From the NCBI GenBank assembly GCA_035527835.1, contig DATKZS010000043.1:1-49131 (forward strand): a stretch of 49,131 nucleotides of DNA, read 5' to 3'. Below the pieces are notes generated by a model. That model saw only the letters and a list, made by a program, of their open reading frames with translations. It was not told where the DNA came from and made no database searches. This DNA is from DATKZS01 sp035527835 [NCBI: bacterium]. GTDB lineage: Bacteria; RBG-13-61-14. Position 1 is the first letter of the stretch. Every line of letters begins with the position of its first letter. Shown here one piece after another: positions 26,933 to 34,466 of the stretch. The translations under genes and the position numbers were made by a program.

Positions 26933-28872
26933 CGGGGGATGGCGGAGCGGGGCGTGAGCTCGCCGGCGCGGACCAGCTCCCGGCACGCGGCGGCGATGCT
27001 GTCGGGGTCGAGCCCGCAGTCCTTGCGGAGCTGTTCGATGGCGCCGTGGCCGACGAAGGCGTCAGGCGCGCCGAGGCGTTTCACGGCGACGTGCTCCAGT
27101 CCGGCGTCCTGGATGGCCTCGAGCACGGCCGAGCCGAAGCCGCCGGCGATCACGTTCTCCTCCACCGTGACCACGCGTCCGGTCTCGGCGGCCTCGTCGA
27201 GGATGAGGCCGAGATCGAGGGGCTTGGCGAACCGGGCGTTGATCACCGCGGCATCAATGCCCTGCCGGCTAAGGAGGCCGGCGGCTTTTTCGGCCGCGGC
27301 CACGGTGACGCCCAGGGCGATGATGACCAGGTCCTTGCCCTTCTTGCGCAGCTCGGCCTTGCCCCACGGCAGGGTCTTGAGCTCGCGGTCCATGCTGACG
27401 CCTATGCCGCGGGCCCGCGGGTAGCGGATGGCCACGGGCCCGTTGTTGCGCTGGGTGGCGGTCAGGAGCATGTGGCGGAACTCGTTCTCGTCGGCCGGGC
27501 TCATGATGCTCATGTTGGGCATGGAGCGGAGGTAGGAGATGTCGAAGAGACCGTGGTGCGTGGGCCCGTCCTCCCCGACGATGCCGGCGCGGTCGAGCGC
27601 GAAGATGACCGGCAGGTTCTGGAGGCACACGTCGTGGATGAGCTGGTCGTACGCGCGCTGCAGGAACGTCGAGTAGATGGCGGCCACGGGCCTGTAGCCC
27701 TCGCAGGCCATACCGGCGGCGAAGGTCACGCAATGCTGCTCGGTGATCCCCATGTCGAAGACGCGGCCGGGATAGGCCTCCTCCAAGGCGTCGAGCCCAG
27801 TGCCCTGCGGCATGGCCGCGGTGATGCCGATGAGCCGCGGATCGCGCTCGAAGAGCTCCATCATGGTGTCGGAGAAGACCTGGGTGTAGGTGGGCGGCCC
27901 GCTTTTTGTCAGGCGCTCGCCGGTGGCCGGGTCAAAGGGGCCGATGCCGTGGAAAGTGGACGGGTTCTCCTCCGCATACGGATAGCCCTTGCCCTTGGTG
28001 GTGAGCACGTGGATCAGGACCGGCTCCTCCACCTCGCGCGCGTGCTTGAGCTCGCGCACCAACTGCTCGATGTCGTGGCCGTCCACCGGGCCGATGTAAT
28101 GATAGCCCAGGCTCTCGAAGAGCGCGCCGGGCGTCCAGAAAGTGAGGAAGCTTTTGCGCCAGCGCTGTCCCAGCCCTGACATCTCTTGGTAAATCCGCTC
28201 GGGCAGGGGCTTGGCCATGCGGCGCAACATCTTGACCACGCGGCTCGCGGGCTTGCTGACCACGGCGCGGGAGAGGAAGGTGGAGAGCTGGCCCACGCTC
28301 TTGGCGATGGACATCTCGTTGTCGTTGAGCACGACGGTGAGGTTGGCGAGGTCGCCCGGGGTCTGGTTGAGCGCCTCGAGGGCCATGCCGCCGGTGAGCC
28401 CTCCGTCGCCGATCACGGCGACCACGTGGTTGGGTTTTCCCGCGAGCTTGAATGCCTGGGCCATGCCCATGGCGGCGGAGATGGAGGTGGAGGCGTGTCC
28501 GGTGCCGAAGGAGTCGTAGGGGCTTTCGCCGCGCTTGGGGAAGCCGGAGAGACCGCCGTAGCAGCGGATGGACGAGAACTGGTCGCGCCGGCCGGTGAGG
28601 ACCTTGTGCGGATAGGTCTGGTGGCCCACGTCCCAGATCAGGCGGTCGTCCGGGGTGTTGAACACGTAATGGATGGCGATGGTGAGCTCGACCACGCCGA
28701 AGCTGGAAGCCAGGTGGCCGCCGGTCTCGCAGATGGCGCTGAGGATGGTCTCGCGCACTTCCTGGGCCAGCGGCGCGAGGTCCTTGATATCGAGCTTGCG
28801 CAGCTCGAACGGCTCGCGCACGCGGTCCAGGATTTTGCCGCCTCCGCGGCCGGTGGTGTCTGAGTTCGGCAT
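26929..28872 (-). CDS. dxs: 1-deoxy-D-xylulose-5-phosphate synthase
   Basis: This 647-residue thiamine-diphosphate enzyme condenses pyruvate and glyceraldehyde 3-phosphate, the first step of the DXP isoprenoid route. Seen in order are GGHLASSFGVVELTIAIHYV with the catalytic histidine, WDVGHQTYPHKVLTGR, the ThDP motif GDGGLTGGMALEALN, the transketolase pyrimidine-domain segment GITEQHCVTFAAGMA, YSTFLQRAYDQ and DRAGIVGEDGPTHHG. I start at ATG 28872, where the known N-terminus begins; AAAGGA directly abuts it, a tight spacing. The frame is open far upstream through ispA, which is a shadow. It follows ispA by 17 nt. Confidence 0.96.
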   Translation of the reverse strand: MPNSDTTGRGGGKILDRVREPFELRKLDIKDLAPLAQEVRETILSAICETGGHLASSFGVVELTIAIHYVFNTPDDRLIWDVGHQTYPHKVLTGRRDQFSSIRCYGGLSGFPKRGESPYDSFGTGHASTSISAAMGMAQAFKLAGKPNHVVAVIGDGGLTGGMALEALNQTPGDLANLTVVLNDNEMSIAKSVGQLSTFLSRAVVSKPASRVVKMLRRMAKPLPERIYQEMSGLGQRWRKSFLTFWTPGALFESLGYHYIGPVDGHDIEQLVRELKHAREVEEPVLIHVLTTKGKGYPYAEENPSTFHGIGPFDPATGERLTKSGPPTYTQVFSDTMMELFERDPRLIGITAAMPQGTGLDALEEAYPGRVFDMGITEQHCVTFAAGMACEGYRPVAAIYSTFLQRAYDQLIHDVCLQNLPVIFALDRAGIVGEDGPTHHGLFDISYLRSMPNMSIMSPADENEFRHMLLTATQRNNGPVAIRYPRARGIGVSMDRELKTLPWGKAELRKKGKDLVIIALGVTVAAAEKAAGLLSRQGIDAAVINARFAKPLDLGLILDEAAETGRVVTVEENVIAGGFGSAVLEAIQDAGLEHVAVKRLGAPDAFVGHGAIEQLRKDCGLDPDSIAAACRELVRAGELTPRSAIPR

Positions 28873-28889
28873 TCCTTTCTGGTCCTGCT

Positions 28890-29792
28890 TTACTTTTTCC
28901 GCTCCAGCACGTATGCGGCGATGGCGCGGAGCGGGTCGGCGCGGCGGCCGAACCCGGAAATCCGTGCGAGCGCCCGCCCGCACAGCTCCTTGGCTTTTTC
29001 CCGGGACTTGTCCACGCCCATCAGCGCCGGATACGTGGCCTTGCCCCGGCCGGCGTCCGTGCCCACGCCTTTGCCCGTCTCCTTGCCGCCGGCCACGTTG
29101 AGCACGTCGTCGGTGATCTGGAAGGCCAGGCCCAGCGCCCGGCCGTATCCGCGGAGTGATTCTACTTGTTCCTCTGAACCGTTCCCGATGATCGCGCCCA
29201 TTGCCACCGATAATATAATCATGGCCGCGCTCTTGTGCAGGTGTATATATTCGACATCGGCGCGGCTGAACTCGTGCCCCTCCTTTTGCATGTCCACCAC
29301 CTGGCCCGCGACCATGCCGCGGACCCCGGCGGCGTTCACGAGCTCGGCCACCGCCACGTTCTTGAGCCACGGGTCCAGCCCCGGGTCCTTCACGATCACG
29401 CCGAAGGCCTCGGTCAGCAGGGCGTCGCCCGCCAGGATGGCCACGGCCTCGCCGAACTTCTTGTGGCAGGCCGGCCGGCCCCTTCTGAGGTCGTCGTCGT
29501 CCATCGCGGGAAGGTCGTCATGGATCAGGCTGTAGGTATGCGCCATCTCGATGGCGGCGGCGGTCCGCAGAACCGCGGCCGGCTTCCCGGCCACCGCCTC
29601 GCACCCGGCGATGCAGAGCACGGGACGGAGCCTCTTGCCGCCCGCGAACACGCTGTAGCGCATGGCGGCGTGGACCGGCGACGGCCGCGCGTCTTCCGGA
29701 GGCAGGACCTGGTCCAGCGTATGGTCCACCTTCTTCCGCCACTTCAAGATATATGAATCAAGGTCGAATTTTTGAGATGCGCGCGGTTTCAC
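28890..29792 (-). CDS. ispA: Polyprenyl diphosphate synthase, IspA-type (farnesyl/geranylgeranyl)
   Basis: The 300-residue trans-prenyltransferase has GGKRLRPVLCIAGCEAV, the first aspartate-rich motif DDLPAMDDDDLRRGRP, the lysine/threonine loops and the second aspartate-rich motif QITDDVLNV. It builds C15 or C20 diphosphates from IPP, feeding undecaprenyl phosphate for the cell-wall genes nearby. Chain length cannot be fixed by eye. The start is GTG 29792, overlapping the xseB TGA (GTGA), which is the usual coupling of xseB and ispA. Confidence 0.93.
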   Translation of the reverse strand: MKPRASQKFDLDSYILKWRKKVDHTLDQVLPPEDARPSPVHAAMRYSVFAGGKRLRPVLCIAGCEAVAGKPAAVLRTAAAIEMAHTYSLIHDDLPAMDDDDLRRGRPACHKKFGEAVAILAGDALLTEAFGVIVKDPGLDPWLKNVAVAELVNAAGVRGMVAGQVVDMQKEGHEFSRADVEYIHLHKSAAMIILSVAMGAIIGNGSEEQVESLRGYGRALGLAFQITDDVLNVAGGKETGKGVGTDAGRGKATYPALMGVDKSREKAKELCGRALARISGFGRRADPLRAIAAYVLERKK

Positions 29793-30079
29793 TTGCGCCC
29801 CTGTTCATCGTCCTCATCATCCTCGTCCACGTCTTCCTCGTATGGCTCGATCACGGGCCGGCCCGACTCGTCCCGGCCCATGATCACCTCGATCCTCTGC
29901 CGCGCGGCCTCCAGGTATTGACGGCACTCCCGGTAAATCCGGATGCCCTGCTCGAATGACGATATGCTCTGCTCCAACGACAGGTCCCCGGATTCCATGT
30001 CCTTTACTATCTTCTCCAGCCGCTCCATCTCGGTCTCGAAGGAAAAGGACTTTTTCGATCCGCGCTTTTCTTTGGTCAT
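29789..30079 (-). CDS. xseB: Exodeoxyribonuclease VII small subunit
   Basis: This 96-residue protein matches XseB: SFETEMERLEKIVKDMESGD, then LSLEQSISSFEQGIRIYREC and a helical C-terminal half. XseB binds the XseA large subunit to degrade single-stranded DNA; xseA is not in this window. An acidic tail (EEDVDEDDEDDEQGRK) extends beyond the usual 75-80 residues. GGAG lies eight bases before the ATG. It heads the xseB-ispA-dxs-tlyA operon. Confidence 0.92.
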   Translation of the reverse strand: MTKEKRGSKKSFSFETEMERLEKIVKDMESGDLSLEQSISSFEQGIRIYRECRQYLEAARQRIEVIMGRDESGRPVIEPYEEDVDEDDEDDEQGRK

Positions 30080-30100
30080 GGCCTTTGCTCCATCCGTACT

Positions 30101-30129
30101 ATTTTACCTCATATTCCGGGGTCTCTCAA
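30101..30129 (-). promoter_or_regulatory. Sigma70 promoter of the xseB-ispA-dxs-tlyA operon
   Basis: On the minus strand TTGAGA (30129-30124), a 17-nt spacer and TAAAAT (30106-30101) lie 22 nt before the xseB start. It sits back-to-back with the divergent promoter of the receiver protein. Confidence 0.7.
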
Positions 30130-30130
30130 T

Positions 30131-30158
30131 TTGTGCCGCGGCATGGGCCTGTTATAAT
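30131..30158 (+). promoter_or_regulatory. Sigma70 promoter of the zinc-ribbon/receiver gene, giving an almost leaderless transcript
   Basis: TTGTGC (30131-30136), 16 nt and a perfect TATAAT (30153-30158). Transcription would begin about 30164-30166, only a few bases before ATG 30169, and no Shine-Dalgarno is present. Confidence 0.6.
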
Positions 30159-30168
30159 ATGGATTGTC

Positions 30169-30933
30169 ATGGCCACGCTTCCGGAAAAAGCCTATTGCAT
30201 CAGTTGCGGCGAGGACGTTCCCGTGAAGGCGGTGAGCATCGGGATCGAGGGGGAGGAGCTGCTGCAATGCCGGCACTGCCTGTCCTTTTTAGGCACGGCG
30301 AGCCAGCCGCAGACGCTTCTGTCCCCGGCGGCGCCGCCGGAGGAAGGCGTGGTCTCCTACCTCGAGGCCCCCGGCGAGTTCCGGCCGGACGAGACCCAGG
30401 CCGGCGGCGCCATCCTGCCGGACCTGCCCTCGGAGGCCGGGCCCACCGAGCCGATCGCGGACCTCTACAATGAGGAACGCTCGGAGCCGGAGGAGGAAAA
30501 GGGCCTGCCGCTGGATACGGTGATCACGGTGGAGGACTCGTCGCTGATCTCGGCGATCCTGAATGACGTGCTGGTGGAGCAAGGGCTCACGCGCCGGGTG
30601 CTGGCCTACAAGAACGGCTACGAGTTCCTGGGCCGCTACATCCGGGAGCGCAAGAAGCAGACCCGCATCGGCCTGGTCTTCATGGACGTGAAGATGCCGA
30701 TCCTGAACGGCATCTCGGCCGCCGTGGGCATGCGGGCCCACGAAAAGGCGCAGGGCCTCGACCCCGCGCCCATCCTGTTTTTCACCTCCAAGCGCTGCGA
30801 CGACATGTTCCGCAAGGTGTTGGTCCACTGCGCTCCGGCCATGTACATCAACAAGGGGACCTCGACCTCGCCCGAGCACCTGCAGGACCGGATCAACAAG
30901 GTCATCCGCCAGCTCTTGAGGGAGCAGTGGTAG
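30169..30933 (+). CDS. Zinc-ribbon/receiver-domain protein (response-regulator-like, no output domain)
   Basis: The 254-residue protein begins with a zinc-ribbon-like pair CISC (10-13) and CRHC (34-37). A proline- and glutamate-rich linker (about 45-110) follows, then a CheY-like receiver domain. Receiver signatures are VEDSSLIS (acidic pair), VFMDVKMPILNG (phosphoacceptor aspartate), FFTSKRC (serine/threonine switch) and YINKGTS (conserved lysine). There is no DNA-binding or enzymatic output domain, so it may act by protein contact. The partner kinase is not in the window. ATG 30169 was chosen because the zinc ribbon starts there and the promoter lies directly before it. The HAD gene overlaps its end by seven bases. 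Confidence 0.85.
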   Translation: MATLPEKAYCISCGEDVPVKAVSIGIEGEELLQCRHCLSFLGTASQPQTLLSPAAPPEEGVVSYLEAPGEFRPDETQAGGAILPDLPSEAGPTEPIADLYNEERSEPEEEKGLPLDTVITVEDSSLISAILNDVLVEQGLTRRVLAYKNGYEFLGRYIRERKKQTRIGLVFMDVKMPILNGISAAVGMRAHEKAQGLDPAPILFFTSKRCDDMFRKVLVHCAPAMYINKGTSTSPEHLQDRINKVIRQLLREQW

Positions 30934-31706
30934 GCAGTGGCCCGGCATACATCCTGGGCCTGGACCTGCACGGCACCCTGCTCGAACCAGGCGAGATCAT
31001 CCGGCCCGAGCTCATCACTCCCGTCAGCGCGGGCCTCGCCAGGCTCCGCGGCCGCATCGTCCGCTTCCTCTGCACCGGAAACGACCTCGAATTCGTGAAG
31101 CGTAAAATCCCCGCCCCCATCCTGGGCCAGATAGACGGCCACGTCCTGGAAACCGGCTGCTCGCAAAGCCCGGACGGCGAGCGGGAGCAGGTCATCACCA
31201 GCCCGGCCGAGCGCGCGGCCATCGCCTCCCTGGAGCGGCTGCTGCGCGGAGCCGTCTTCCCCGAGATAAATTATTTCGCCCACCGCCTCACCACCATCTC
31301 CATGTTCTGCGACGACCCGCGCGGCTTCCACGCCAGGGTGGACGAGTTCACGCGCGCGACGCAATATTACGGCAAGGTCAGCATCACCTATTCCAGCGTG
31401 GCGGTTGACGTGCTGCCCCGGGGCTATGACAAGCACCGCGGACTCGCCGCCGCCGCCGCCGGCAAGAAGACCATCGGCGTGGCCGACTCCATGAACGACG
31501 CGGCCCTGCTCGCCTCGAGCGACTACGCCCTGGCGCCGGCCAACCTGGCGCCCGAGCTCCGGCCCCTGCTTGCCGGGCAAGGCCGGCCGGCCGTGTCCCT
31601 CTCCGAGGCGCAAGAGCTGAGATCCGGCGTGGTGATGGTCGCGGACCGGAAAGAGACCGAGGGCGTGATCGCGATCCTGGATTTCCTGGACCGGGAAATC
31701 CCCTGA
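30927..31706 (+). CDS. HAD-superfamily phosphatase (Cof/SPP-like) with a changed motif I
   Basis: The 259-residue protein fits the C2-cap HAD hydrolases. Motif I is LGLDLHGTLLE, motif II is around FLCTGND, motif III is VLPRGYDKHRG and motif IV is GVADSMNDAALL. Motif I normally reads DxDGT; here the second aspartate, the general acid/base, is histidine. Phosphoglycolate or sugar phosphatases have this fold, but the change makes the activity uncertain. The GTG start overlaps the receiver gene stop, so the two are probably translated together and may work together. Confidence 0.82.
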   Translation: MVGSGPAYILGLDLHGTLLEPGEIIRPELITPVSAGLARLRGRIVRFLCTGNDLEFVKRKIPAPILGQIDGHVLETGCSQSPDGEREQVITSPAERAAIASLERLLRGAVFPEINYFAHRLTTISMFCDDPRGFHARVDEFTRATQYYGKVSITYSSVAVDVLPRGYDKHRGLAAAAAGKKTIGVADSMNDAALLASSDYALAPANLAPELRPLLAGQGRPAVSLSEAQELRSGVVMVADRKETEGVIAILDFLDREIP

Positions 31707-31727
31707 AGGCGCTCCCCATTACTTCAT

Positions 31728-31990
31728 GCGCGCAGGGAAGTCTCGCTTTGGAGTGCGAGAGCTTGCTCTCGCTTTGGAGTGCGTGCAGCTTGCTGCCGCT
31801 TTCGCTCCGGGAGCTTGCTCCCGGGAGGATTCGGGTTTTGATGCCCCAATGGTTTTAAGGTTATAAGTCTAATCGGATTGAAGAGCGCGTTTCTGTTCCG
31901 GCAAGCAAGCTTGCCGATCCAAAGCGGCGGCAAGCCGCGCGCACTCCAAAGCGGCGAGCCGCGCGCGATACAAAGCGGCGAGCGCCGCAT
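31728..31990. repeat. Nested palindromic repeat between the HAD gene and the oxidoreductase genes
   Basis: GCTTTGGAGTGCGTGCAGCT and following bases (31771-31802) pair with the inverse at 31921-31952. Smaller hairpins lie inside: GAGAGCTTGCTCTC, GCAGCTTGCTGC, GGGAGCTTGCTCCC and GGCAAGCTTGCC, all with an AGCTTGCT-like core. It fills most of a 424-nt gap that has no gene. Confidence 0.7.
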
Positions 31991-32026
31991 TTCATCGGAG
32001 GAGTCAATTGCCGCTTCGGAAAAAAA

Positions 32027-32054
32027 TTTGTTGAAGCGGGCTTTCCGGTATGAT
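32027..32054 (+). promoter_or_regulatory. Weak candidate promoter for the GMC oxidoreductase pair
   Basis: TTTGTT (32027-32032) and TATGAT (32049-32054) are 16 nt apart, in AT-richer sequence just downstream of the palindromic repeat and about 77 nt before the small-subunit start. Confidence 0.35.
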
Positions 32055-32130
32055 AGGTTATGCGCATAATGATTGTTATCCGGCGGCCGGGCACGTCAGG
32101 CCCGGCCTGGTTCGCGGGATGGAGGTCAAG

Positions 32131-32565
32131 ATGGGCGGCAAATCGGGCAAGGTCAAGATGTCGGCGGCGACGCGGCGGGTGATGGAGGCGGTGGCGGACA
32201 CGATCATTCCGTCGGACGGTCCGGAGCGTCCGGGCGCATCGGACGTTAACCTGGTTGACCGGCTGATGGAATTTCTGGGCCAGATTCCGTTCGCGTGCAC
32301 GGCGTTCAAGCTGGCGTGCTGGTCGTGGGAGTTCTGCCCGCTGTGGACGGGCCGCCTGGCGCGGTTCTCGCGGCTGCCCGCGGAGGACCGGGAGCGGATG
32401 CTGCAGGGCTGGGAGACCTCGCGCCTCATGTTCCGGCGCAGCGCGCTGCTCTTCACCAAGGCGGCGCTGATGGCGTCGTTCTACAACAACCCTGCGATCT
32501 GGCCCCAGCTTGGCTACAAGGAAGGGTGCATGGCCGAGCCGCCGCTGCCGGTGGACCAGGGCTGA
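32131..32565 (+). CDS. Small partner protein of a GMC oxidoreductase (gluconate 2-dehydrogenase subunit 3-like)
   Basis: This 144-residue protein has the opening SAATRRVMEAVADTIIPSDG, the typical start of the small subunit that accompanies GMC or gluconate-dehydrogenase flavoproteins (ADTIIP-type motif). It then has SWEFCPLWTGRLARFSRLP and ends with GYKEGCMAEPPLP. No twin-arginine signal is visible, unlike periplasmic versions, so it may be cytoplasmic. ATG 32131 has GGAGGT four bases upstream; ATG 32158 (MSAATRR) is also possible. The flavoprotein gene follows after two repeat elements. Confidence 0.72.
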   Translation: MGGKSGKVKMSAATRRVMEAVADTIIPSDGPERPGASDVNLVDRLMEFLGQIPFACTAFKLACWSWEFCPLWTGRLARFSRLPAEDRERMLQGWETSRLMFRRSALLFTKAALMASFYNNPAIWPQLGYKEGCMAEPPLPVDQG

Positions 32566-32574
32566 TGAGGAGAG

Positions 32575-32623
32575 GGTGGGCCCGACACTCCTGTCGGGCG
32601 GCGCGGAACAAGAGCGGCCCACC
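32575..32623. repeat. Short cruciform-type repeat after the small-subunit gene
   Basis: Outer arms GGTGGGCC (32575-32582) and GGCCCACC (32616-32623) enclose a second hairpin CCCGACA-CTCC-TGTCGGG (32581-32598). It lacks a T-tract, so it is a repeat or processing site rather than a clear terminator. Confidence 0.55.
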
Positions 32624-32691
32624 GATAATAAATGAGGTTCTTCACCTTCCAGAGTGGATCTGGAAACGATATTGGATGGCAACCGGAGGCG

Positions 32692-32790
32692 AGTAGAGCG
32701 TAGAGAGTAGGGCGTAGGGCGTGAAAGACCGCAAAATTGCCGCCGATTTGATTTACGACATTCGCCCTTCGCTCTACGCTCTACGCGATC
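32692..32790. repeat. Foldback repeat with TAGRGCG units
   Basis: The left arm AGTAGAGCGTAGAGAGTAGG continues as GCGTAGGGCG, and its inverse CGCCCTTCGCTCTACGCTCT lies at about 32764-32783. It sits 60 nt before the GMC oxidoreductase start. Confidence 0.6.
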
Positions 32791-32847
32791 CGCGCTGCCC
32801 ATGCCGTCCACTTTCCAGCGCGAGGAACCATTAATGAGGGGAACGAT

Positions 32848-34374
32848 ATGGAAGGATCGGCGATGATACACGAGGGCAAGGAGTTCGACCGCCGGGTTGA
32901 GCTCGAGGCCGAGGTGGTGGTGGTGGGGTCGGGCGCGGGCGGTCCGGTGGTGGCCAAGGAGCTTCAGGAGAAGGGCCACTCGGTGATCCTGTTGGAGGAA
33001 GGCGGCCATTACCGCACCAGCGATTTCAAGAACGACCCGGTCCACGCCTTCCGCACCCTCTACCGCGACGGCGCCACCACCATGGCGCTCGGGGTCCCGC
33101 CGGTGCCGTTCCCGCTGGGCCGCTGCCTGGGCGGGACGACCACGGTCAACTCCGGGACCTGCTTCCGCACCCCGGACCACATCCTGAAAAAATGGGAGCG
33201 CGAGTGGAACATGCCCGACATCTCGCCCGGCCTCATGAAGCCGTACTTCGAGCGCATCGAGGCCAATTATTCAGTACGCGAGGTGCACCCCGGCAACATG
33301 GGCAAGAACGGCGAGATCTTCCTCCGCGGCGCCAAGGCGCTCTCCTACTCCTGCGGCCCGCTCAAGCGCAACATGAGCGAGAACTGCGTGGGCTGCGGCA
33401 TCTGCACCCTGGGCTGCCCCACCGGCGGCAAGCGGCCCACGCTCCTCAATTACATCCCGCGGGCCGCCGAGCTGGGCGCGCGCGTCTATTGCGACTTCCG
33501 CGTCGAGAAGGTCCTGACCCGCGGCCAGGCGGCGGTGGGAGTGGCCGGATCCGTCCTCTCCCGCGGCTCCAAAAAGCGCCGGACCACTTTTTCGGTCAAG
33601 GCCAAGCTGGTGGTGCTCGCGGCCGGCGCCGTGGGCACTCCGCTCTTGCTGCTGCAGAACCGCCTGGCCGGTTCGAGCGGCGAGGTGGGCAAGAACCTCC
33701 GGCTGCACCCGGGCATCCGGGTTTACGCGCTGATGGACGAGGAGGTCAAGGGGTGGCTCGGGGTGCCGCAGGGCGTTTACGTGGACGAGTTCTGGGACGA
33801 GGGCGTGATGCTGGAGGGCATCTTCGTGGGGCCCATGCTCTCGGCGCCGGCGCTGCCCTTCTTCGGGCGGCGGGGCAAGGACCTGATGTTCCAGTACCCC
33901 AGGATCGCGGCCTTCGGCGCCATGATCCAGGACGAGACGCGCGGCCGGGTGCGGCCCGGTCCCCGCGGGTTCCCCCTCATCACCTACAGTCTGATCGCCG
34001 AGGACCTGAAGAAGGCCCAGAAGGCCATCGCCTATAGCGCGGAGATCTACTTCGCGGCCGGGGCCAAGCGCGTGTTCCCCACCGTGCCCTGGCTCCCCGA
34101 GATGCGCTCCCGGACCCAGGTCTCCGAGATCCTCACCGGAAACCTCAAGGCCTCCGAGCTGGAGATGATGGCCTTCCATCCCATGGGGACATGCCGCATG
34201 GGCACCAACCCCCACCACTCCGTCACCGACCCTTACGGCGAGACCTTTGACGTCAAAAACCTCTTCGTGGCCGACGCCAGCCTCTTCCCCTCATGCCTCG
34301 GCGTCAACCCCATGGAGAGCATCATGGCCTTCGCCAACAGAAACGCGGACTACATGCACGAAAGGAAACTGTAA
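32848..34374 (+). CDS. GMC-family FAD oxidoreductase with cysteine-rich (ferredoxin-like) motif
   Basis: The 508-residue flavoprotein has the FAD loop VVVGSGAGGPVVAKEL near residues 24-39, the GMC signature GRCLGGTTTVNSGTCF, and the C-terminal MAFHPMGTCRMG and LFVADASLFPSCLGVNPMESIMA with the catalytic histidine/asparagine region. Near 172-190 it has NCVGCGICTLGCPTGGKR, a CxxCxxxC pattern seen in long-chain alcohol oxidases and cholesterol-oxidase-like members, where it may hold an iron-sulfur cluster. It probably oxidises an alcohol or sterol-type substrate, passing electrons to an acceptor through the small partner. GAGGGG lies six bases before ATG 32848. Confidence 0.88.
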   Translation: MEGSAMIHEGKEFDRRVELEAEVVVVGSGAGGPVVAKELQEKGHSVILLEEGGHYRTSDFKNDPVHAFRTLYRDGATTMALGVPPVPFPLGRCLGGTTTVNSGTCFRTPDHILKKWEREWNMPDISPGLMKPYFERIEANYSVREVHPGNMGKNGEIFLRGAKALSYSCGPLKRNMSENCVGCGICTLGCPTGGKRPTLLNYIPRAAELGARVYCDFRVEKVLTRGQAAVGVAGSVLSRGSKKRRTTFSVKAKLVVLAAGAVGTPLLLLQNRLAGSSGEVGKNLRLHPGIRVYALMDEEVKGWLGVPQGVYVDEFWDEGVMLEGIFVGPMLSAPALPFFGRRGKDLMFQYPRIAAFGAMIQDETRGRVRPGPRGFPLITYSLIAEDLKKAQKAIAYSAEIYFAAGAKRVFPTVPWLPEMRSRTQVSEILTGNLKASELEMMAFHPMGTCRMGTNPHHSVTDPYGETFDVKNLFVADASLFPSCLGVNPMESIMAFANRNADYMHERKL

Positions 34375-34377
34375 GCA

Positions 34378-34463
34378 AAAGAAAACCGCCAAGACGCCAA
34401 GACCGCCAAGTTTTTTTATTTAAATATTTTCTTGGCGGTCTTGGCGTCTTGGCGGTTTTCTTT
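34378..34463. repeat. Perfect 33-bp hairpin between convergent genes, probable bidirectional terminator
   Basis: The arm 34378-34410 (AAAGAAAACCGCCAAGACGC...) is exactly repeated in inverse at 34431-34463 around a 20-nt AT-only loop. It fills the gap between the GMC gene stop and the PIG-L gene stop. A/T runs at the outer ends would serve as T-tracts in both directions. Confidence 0.75.
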
Positions 34464-34466
34464 GTT

